NCBI RefSeq assembly: GCF_037975245.1
Contig: NC_092567.1
Span: 14,462,876-14,526,875 of the forward strand
Origin: Apostichopus japonicus
Taxonomy: Eukaryota; Echinodermata; Holothuroidea; Aspidochirotida; Stichopodidae
Length of the DNA stretch: 64,000 nt
Direction of reading: 5' to 3'
In this document: positions 50,201 to 59,200 of the stretch, one piece after another
Numbering within the stretch: the stretch's first letter is position 1
Layout of the letters: each line of letters opens with the position of its first letter
Translations under genes and position numbers: made by a program
The notes under the pieces: model-generated
Seen by the model: only the letters and a program-made list of their open reading frames with translations
Database searches by the model: none
What the model was told of the DNA's origin: nothing

Positions 50201-53200
50201 GGGATGAGCCTGGGGTAAAACAAAAATCACAGAACTTTGCAAAAACTGTGGTATAAGCTCCAGTTTGCTTATGCTACAGTGTGTTAGGATAATAGTTTTT
50301 GTCCCGAAGTAGAAAGAAATGCCAGATATTCTGCGAATTCGCAGAGAAAGCTCATGCCTGAATAGTACAGTAGATTAAACAGCATTCAAAGAGTGGGGTA
50401 TATTAAAGCCTGCTTTGTTAGTAACCCAGTGGTAAAATGATGAATTAATTTGTTTCATCTTCATGAGTTGTTCGCTGTTAATTACTTTTCGATTTGATTA
50501 TCTCTGTCATAGCGGGGCTAGTCATCACCACTCAATGTGGAATATTGATCAGATTGCTAGATGGCATCGTGACCCACAATACTTTTGGAGGTAATGGTTT
50601 GGAGTTACACCCGTTGCCAGAGATGTTACCCATGCGCACCTTGCATCCAGTAATCCAGTGTTTGCACAAGGCACAGTTATGCTACATGTTATCAACATTC
50701 CATCATGTTAGATCCACCAGTTTGGCAATTTATCAAACCTTTTTAAGTTAGATGGTATGAATAATTATTGAGGTAGATCACAGAAGTTGGAAGGAAAAAA
50801 ACAGCTCTGTTTCTCTTTGCTGCAATAATCTGATTCTTACCAAAACTTGTAACATAATACATTAACATATTAAAGCAAGTACATCAATTGCTTTAATGCT
50901 CTTTCCAGAATCACTTTACAGTTTTTCATCCCTGAAATATGGTAAAAGTTCAAATATCACTTTGCTAGTCTCAAATGAAAATAGGAGGGAGATGGGAATT
51001 TGAGGGTGAATCCAAAAACCAGCTTGTGTTAAAATACTACTTTATGTACTTCATACTAAATTATGAAAAATGAAACTCTAGCTTCCCTCTCTATCTATCT
51101 GATGGTTTGTCTCAAAAACTATGTCCAGCTCCATTAAGCAGTGAGTGTTTCTTATTTCCTTACCACTGATGGTGACTTTCTTGGCTAGAGAATGGATTGG
51201 TAACATGAGAAATCATTTAAACAGTGACCTTGTGCAAACACATACTATGTTTTATCTGCATTATGATATCATGTGCAATCTGCATTATTAGCATGTATTT
51301 GACTTACAACAGCAGCTGCGTTGCATTGATGACATAATTTATCCAGCCAGGCAAATACAGAGCAACACAGGTATTGGTTAGTTAGACCATAAACCAATAC
51401 AGATGTGCAGTACGGTACATATCAGGTATTGGTTAGTTAGACCATAAATCAATACAGATGTGCAGTACGGTACATATCAGGTATTGGTTAGTTAGACCAT
51501 AAACCAATACAGATGTGCAGTACGGTACATATCAGGTATTGGTTAGTTAGACCATAAACCAATACAGATGTGCAATACGGTACACATCAACTCATAGGCC
51601 AACAGCTATTTCATAGCTGATGTAATTAAGGCTTTACCTACTCTGCATATAAGAATCTGGGCTAGACCATAAACCAATACAGATGTGCAATATGGTACAT
51701 ATCAACTCTTAGGCCAACAGCCAGTTCATAGCTGATGTAATTAAGGCTTTACCTACTCTGCATATAAGAATCTGGGCTAGACCATAAACCAATACAGATG
51801 TGCAATACGGTACACATCAACTCTTAGGCCAACAGCTATTCCATAGCTGATGTAATTAAGGCTTTACCTACTCTGCATATAAGAATCTGGGCTAGACCAT
51901 AAACCAATACAGATGTGCAATACGGTACATATCAACTCTTAGGCCAACAGCCAGTTCATAGCTGATGTAATTACGGCCTTACCTACTCTGCATATAAGAA
52001 TCTGGGCTGTTGTTGCCATTACACAGTATTACACGCTAATGACATCTTTCTTTGGAAAGAAATTGTCTTTAGAGTATTGCACTGGTTAATTGAGTGTGAA
52101 TTTGTTTGGAAGTAGAGTAATTAGTGGTGTAGTTAAAGATGGAATGGACCCAGCTGCTTTGAAGATGTTTAATGAAAGAAGGTTATAGCAGTATTTAAGA
52201 TTAACAAACTGTTGCCCTGCTGTCGATAATGTACCGCATGCATTTGCTCAGTTCATTTGATAACCAGGAATATGGCAGCCGGTATTTTGGGCCATAAGAG
52301 CTCAACCATCAAAACAAACTTGCAGCAGTTTTAAAGGTCTGGTTATTGGCACAATTTCATAGAGAATGACAAAGACCAATTTAAGAACTTTTATGTTTTA
52401 TTTATATATTTTAATTTTTAGTCACAGGATGTCAAAGTCTCATTTTGTGTGTGTAAGACTTTGATTTTGATAAGTCTTTTAATATTATATAATTTGCATA
52501 CAGTACTAACATGCATGGTGGAGATATATTACTAAATAAACCTAACTACCATAAAGACCTCCCTAAAATCCATCCCCCGCCATCCCATCCCCTGCCACCC
52601 CACCCCCTGCCACCCCACCCTCTGCCATCCCACTCCCAGCGTGGTTACCTGTGTACTAACATAATACTTGTTACTTTATCATAAGAGGTTACCTTGTTCA
52701 GGTAAGATATGCATAGTGACAGACAATACCATTTGAAATCAACAACTCTGGATGCCTCTGATATGACCCGACGTACTTCCTTACCCTCCGATCAGGTTAA
52801 CATTATTGTATACGTTTGCTTTTGGATGACTTTTTAAGCTTACAATTTTGCATTCTTTACTCAATTTCTGTCAAGCCCTAAAGCTATGTGTTAGATAGAT
52901 TGACTTGGCATGTATTGTGAGGTACTACTGCATGTGTCGTGAGGCTTTCATGTGATATGAATCTTACTCATCAGTTTTAAAGATTAGAATCACAGTCCGG
53001 CTCAAAGAATATTGTTTATATCCACAAGTCACGAAACTGAAGAAACGTCAGCAACAACTCTTCAAAATGTTGTGGATAAATGCAGTAGATTCTGTTGCAT
53101 TCATTTCAGGGGGTATAGGCTTCCCTTTTGAAGCCTCTCACTTGAACAAACACTGTTGGCTATGATGAGAGCCCTTAAGATGTGTCACTCACTTTACCTA

Positions 53201-56200
53201 CAAACTTCAAATCGAACAACACACCGTGAAATGTTTAGAACATGTTAGTAGTATTAGCTTTCTATTCCAAACCCTGTCCTTCCTTAAATGACGAGTTTAA
53301 ATTAAATGTGTCTTTGTGAATGAGGGTCGCTAAAGTCTGTTTAAACTGTTGTTTGATCGTACACCTAAATAAATGATCCAATCAGGTTTAGGCTACTAAT
53401 ACATATATTATGACTACAGAGTCAAATAACACCAGATTGGTCACATACTTCATCCAAACATGACTCAGACTTGCGCATCTTACATAATAGTTGGTTTTAG
53501 TTTGTAACATGGTCAGGTTTCTACACTTCTGCAATTTCTCACCGTTTTCTTCAACAATTTATGGTCATTGTCATACCCATATAGGAATTTCTGTTTTCAA
53601 ATTTCATAAACAAATCTGTGATACTTTTGGCATTTAACTCCCACACATGCAACATCCAGTAAAATGGTTGCTAGGGGGCGTGGCTTAAATTTAAAATAAA
53701 GCCGATCTGAGCATGTTCAGTTAAAGACAGTAACTTATCATTGTAGGTGTATGATATGCACTGTATGGTCTTGTTTTGACCCCAGAAACAGACAAATCAA
53801 ACTTTTCAAATAGACATGCTTTTTCTCATGAAGAATTATCTTATTTTTTAAAAGTTAGTATCCATTTGAAACTGAAAGAACTTTGAGAAAGAAACTTTCT
53901 CATTTAAAGACTTTATTTTACCATGATTCCATCCCTCCTCATCTGATTTCCCCAGCATTGTAAAAGGTTTCGTGCATCCGTAACTTGAAGCTTTGTAATC
54001 AACACTTTAACAATACAACCATTAAATGAAGGTTATTGATCAATTCTGTATCACAAAAGAAAACTATACTTTCATTTATTAACCGATATTTCATGACACA
54101 CACTTTTTAATATTTTCAATATAACTAATGGCTTTTATCATTACACATGTGAAGTGTTACAAGGTTTAACAAAACAAGATTTGTAAGTAATATCCTTAAA
54201 GGATAATGTTTCATTTGATATTCTCATTCTTTAGTGGCCTTGCGAGTTTTCCAAATTTACTTAAAATTACGAGGATGCATGAATGACATAAATCTCATTA
54301 AACAAATGGAAACTTTGATGTGAAATCGACACAACGGCCTTCATTTTGTACTTCACTAGATGCTTTCTCAAAAATCATCAATTTCAATTTGATTCCTTTA
54401 TTCCAGTATAAATTATATAAAAATTTATAAATCATGTTTTTTTTTAAAAACACCATGTTTGGCCTTGTTTCCTCCCACCAGACCTAAAAGCTTTAATGAG
54501 TTTTCGTTTTGGAATGAGATTGAATGCAGTTTCTTTTTTTTTGGGGGGGGGGGATGAATATTTTTATTGCATTTTACAAATTACGGCATGAATTAATACC
54601 CAGAATTTTGTAACGTTAACATTTCAAGGTTTGTTTCATTTACTTGCTTTATAATATAAATTGTGAAAGGCATAAATTAGATAAAATAGTTTGAAAATTT
54701 GGAAACTGAGAAGAGATGAAGTCTGTTGTTTGAAGTATTAAACAGGAAGTTGAAAGTGGAAAATACTACTTAATGTTTGTAGTTATTGTAACATTGGGTG
54801 GCTACAAATGGACTTTTACTATAAGAAACACCTAATGTTTGTAGTTAATGTAACAGGGGGGAGGGGAGGGGGGTAGGGCTGCAAATGGACTCTTAGTATA
54901 AGAAGTACTAATGTTTGTAGTTAATGTAACAGGGGGAGGGGGGGGTAGGGCTACAAATGGACTCTTAGTATAAGAAGTACTAATGTTGGTAGTTAATGTA
55001 ACATTCAGGGGCTACAAATGGACTCTTAGTATAAGAAGTACTAATTTATGTAGTTAATGTAACATTGGGGCTACAAATGGACTTAGTATAAGAAGTATTA
55101 ATGTCTGTAGTTATTGTAACAGGGGGGTGGGGCTACAAATGGACTCTTAGTATAAGAAGTACTAATGTTTGTAGTTAAAGTAACATTGGGGCTACAAATG
55201 GACAAATGCTTTGGCTTTGTTCAGCTTCATCAGTAGTGGTTGGTAGACAAGCCTCCAGAAGTCCAGACATATAGGCTCATACTGGACTATACCAGTGGGA
55301 CATATAGACTCATATTGGACTGTACCAGTGGGACATATAGACTCATACTGGACTGTACCAGTGAGACATATAGACTCATACTGGACTATACCAGTGGGAC
55401 ATATAGACTCATACTGGACTGTACCAGTGAGACATATAGACTCATACTGGACTATACCAGTGGGACATATAGACTCATACTGGACTGTACCAGTGAGACA
55501 TATAGACTCATACTGGACTATACCAGTGAGACATATAGACTCATACTGGACTATAGCAGTGAGATGATCATACTGGACTATGCCAGTGAGACATATAGGA
55601 TCATACTGGACTATACCAGTGAGACATATAGGATCATACTGGACTATACCAGTGAGACATATAGGATCATACTGGACTATACCAGTGGGACATATAGACT
55701 CATACTGGACTGTACCAGTGAGACATATAGGATCATACTGGACTATACCAGTGAGACATAGACTCATACTGGACTAAACCAGTGAGACATAGGCTCATAC
55801 TGGACTATACCAGTGAGACATAGGCTCATACTGGACTATACCAGTGAGACGTAGGCTCATACTGGACTATACCAGTGAGTCGTTACATGGACAGCTCATA
55901 CTGGACTATACCAGTGAGACGGTTACATGGACTGTTGAATTCTCAGTTTGGTATTTGATAACTTATGAATAGTTTAGGAAAATAACTGGCAAATTAAGTA
56001 TTGCTTTGTATCAAATGTTAAACAAGTTCTAAATTGTTGTTCTCATTGCAACATGACTTTTTTCTTTGGAATAAGTGGTCCTTTGTAAGGAGTGGTCGAC
56101 ATTATAATGAAGATTTGATTGTTTAGATTACGATCCTCTTGCTTGTGACTACTGTACTTGGCTTTGGTCGGATATATTTGTCAACTCACTGCTTGAATGT

Positions 56201-59200
56201 CAATATTTATCTAGGGTAAGGCAACAATTGTAACCATAATATTAAAACTTTTGTTATTCAGAAGGCTGTGTATGAAACAACCTCTAAGCAAGATATAATT
56301 ATGGATCTATTTTCTCTCCTGTGTAGTGATACGGACGCTCCGTTTGCCAAGTGGGATGTAGACCAGGTAGCGGGATGGATGCACGAAATGGGCCTTGGTC
56401 GTTACGTGGCCATGTGTAGAGTTTGGATCAAGAATGGAACGACGCTGCTACAAGCTTCGCCAATAGAGTTAGAAAGGGTTAGTCACGCGTCTCTAAAATA
56501 AAAATAATAATAAAAATAAATTCTCTCGTTATTCCTGTATTTATTTGTTTGGCATATTTCACCATCCTGTACACATTTTATTTTTGATTATACAACATTA
56601 CAGTTTGTTGAATGTGGGAGAGAATTGAGCTTTCACTTATAAACATGTGGAGAATCTAACCTAAGCAGATAGCTTTGTGAAAGTGATTGTGATATATGAA
56701 CTATTGAAGGTAAGAAGAGATTTAAGGAAAGGATAATGCATGAAAACCCATGCTTTCACATCAGATAGAAAATACGAGAAAAAGATCATTACTTTTGACA
56801 AATGTTTTACAAAATGCACCAGGTAAAAGATAATAATGTTTGGGTGGGTAAAGTTATGGGGAAAAAAATTGAATATTGTCTCCTTTTCCTGACTTGAAGA
56901 AGTATAGCTAAAGAATGCACAGAATGACATGGTTATTGGTAGCAATCACATTTAATAAAATCTTCATGATGGGAATCAAATTTGGGTAGGTAAGAAAATT
57001 CAGAAATTTCAGTCTTCAAAACTTCAACTTTGTATATTATTTCTTTAGTTCTAGTTTGCTATAATTATGTGTGAAGTTTGTTGCCAAATGAGCTGTTTGT
57101 TGACCGTAATATATAATTATTGTAATGCAGAGACTAAATATCAAATTATGAAATTGTAATAATTTTATTAGAGATGTGACACCTGGCAAGATAGTAGTCA
57201 AAAAGGGAAAACTTTCCAGTGATGACTGCTAACTGTCCTAATACGAGAATCCTAATTGGTCGAAAATGTAACAATGTTGTATCAGGTAGCTTCTTTTGCC
57301 AGAGGCTATAATAAAAGTTATTGGAATGTCCTGGTTGTTCAGTTATCCTTCCTAAAAGTGGATAATTATTATAAAACAATGGCATAATGTTAAATATGAA
57401 ACTAATGATTTATTGGACGTGGAAGATAATCATTTATGGAAGAGTGAGGGCTAGACTTTAACGATGCATAGTATTTATTCAGACTGTTGCAGTATATAAG
57501 AAGGAATTTGAAAGTGATATTTCATGTGGTTGGTGCTTCTAAAAATTAACAGTGCCAAGATGTCACATACATGTAAATTTCTGTCATGATTGCAAGTTTA
57601 ATAATAATGAAATATTGTTGTATTTTCTCAAAGTGAGTTCATTATTTATGTTTCCAGTTCATTCGTCAAATTCCTTCTTGCTGTAACCCACAGCTGTCAA
57701 GTTGAATATGGTAGACCGACTAGTTTATGGAAATTCTATTTTTAATCGTATTATCTTCTCCAGAATTTAAGTATGAGGAATCCACTTCACCGCAAGAAAC
57801 TTCAACTGGCCTTGCAAGCGATTGGCTCGGAGCAAGTCGACGACCCTGGTCAGTTGGACTACAACTGGGTCACGAGATGGCTGGATGATATAGGCCTTCC
57901 TCAGTACAAAGATGCATTTAGTGAAGCCAGGATAGATGGGAGGATGTTACACTATCTCTCTGTGGTTAGTTCCATTACAACTTCTCAGTCACACGTTGCT
58001 TTGTCCTCTCCTCATTCCGTACGACACCTCTCTCATAATATAACTAAAAAATATAATCTTGTGACACTTTATTTACTAAAGTAGATTTAACTTTCAACAG
58101 AGAGGAATTTTTTTTCAGTTAATATCTTTAGTTTCTTTTATCAGTCTTGTGAGTTGATTTTGTTAAATTTCTCTCAAGAGTATTTTTTATGCTAAAAACC
58201 CAAAAGAATGTACCCATATAAACTTCAAAAGGAATAAACTCCACATGAAGAAGGTTGGATGAAGTTTTTTAAATTTTGATTTGTAGGTCCACATTGGTGC
58301 AAATAAAGTTAATGACCACATTGAACAAAACTTGAAAATCTTGTGTTTGCAGTGTTACTGTACATGACATCGTCTCATAGAAAGTTTGACAAGGAACCAG
58401 TATGCCTGCTGGCTTTTCCTGGTTTGATCTCTTGCATCAGATTTCAGATGAGGCAGAAGGGGAATTGTCCAAAGCTGCCTGTTTATCAATACACAATACA
58501 CAATAAAATACCACTTCAAATAACACCAAATGTATACACTAAATATATATATATGTATATCGATGTGTATGTTTATGTGGGATATGATGTATATATGTGT
58601 GTGTGCGTACATATATTGTGTATACAGAATGTATGTCCTGAGTCTTGTTTTACCATTCTGCCGATGTATTGTGTTTTATTCATATCGAAGATCTCCACAG
58701 CTCCTTGATCTCTCTGAGCGATCTCTCACACACTTTGGGGGCTCTTTTGATCATTTCTTGTGATTAATGGTCTCTATGGTAACACATTAATCAATGCTGA
58801 GCATCTTTAGGACATTTTGACAGATTGTTAGACTCTGTAGAGCAATTTTGATGAATTTCTGAGATCCCAGGATGATTTGATGAAATTCCAAGACTGGCGT
58901 CTCCTAGCAGATAAGGCCGCCAGTACGTGTAACATATCTGCACGATGAAAGGAATTTAAGTTTGGTTTGATGTAAGCTTTGTAAAATTGCCATACGAGGG
59001 GGGGGGGGTGGTGGAATAAGTCCTATTGTTTCTGATTAAATATCCAGTGCATTGTAATCCTGTTAACTTTTGTAGACGTCTGCCGTTGTTGATTAGGAGT
59101 GATGTTCTGGCGTGAGTAATTGAAGACTCCCAAAATGTTTGTAGGCAGTAGAAAAATGAATTGTTACCTTTTTCAATTTTGTGTAAAAGTAAGTTGGCCT

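Noticed and set aside
52684-52699. 16-nt interval between AG and GTAAGA just before exon D
   Set aside because: Its length breaks the frame with every neighbouring exon; probably an unused donor-like site.
55192-55767. 191-codon minus-strand and 173-codon plus-strand open frames
   Set aside because: Both are read from the same 33-bp repeat, one on each strand, with no unique sequence of coding character.
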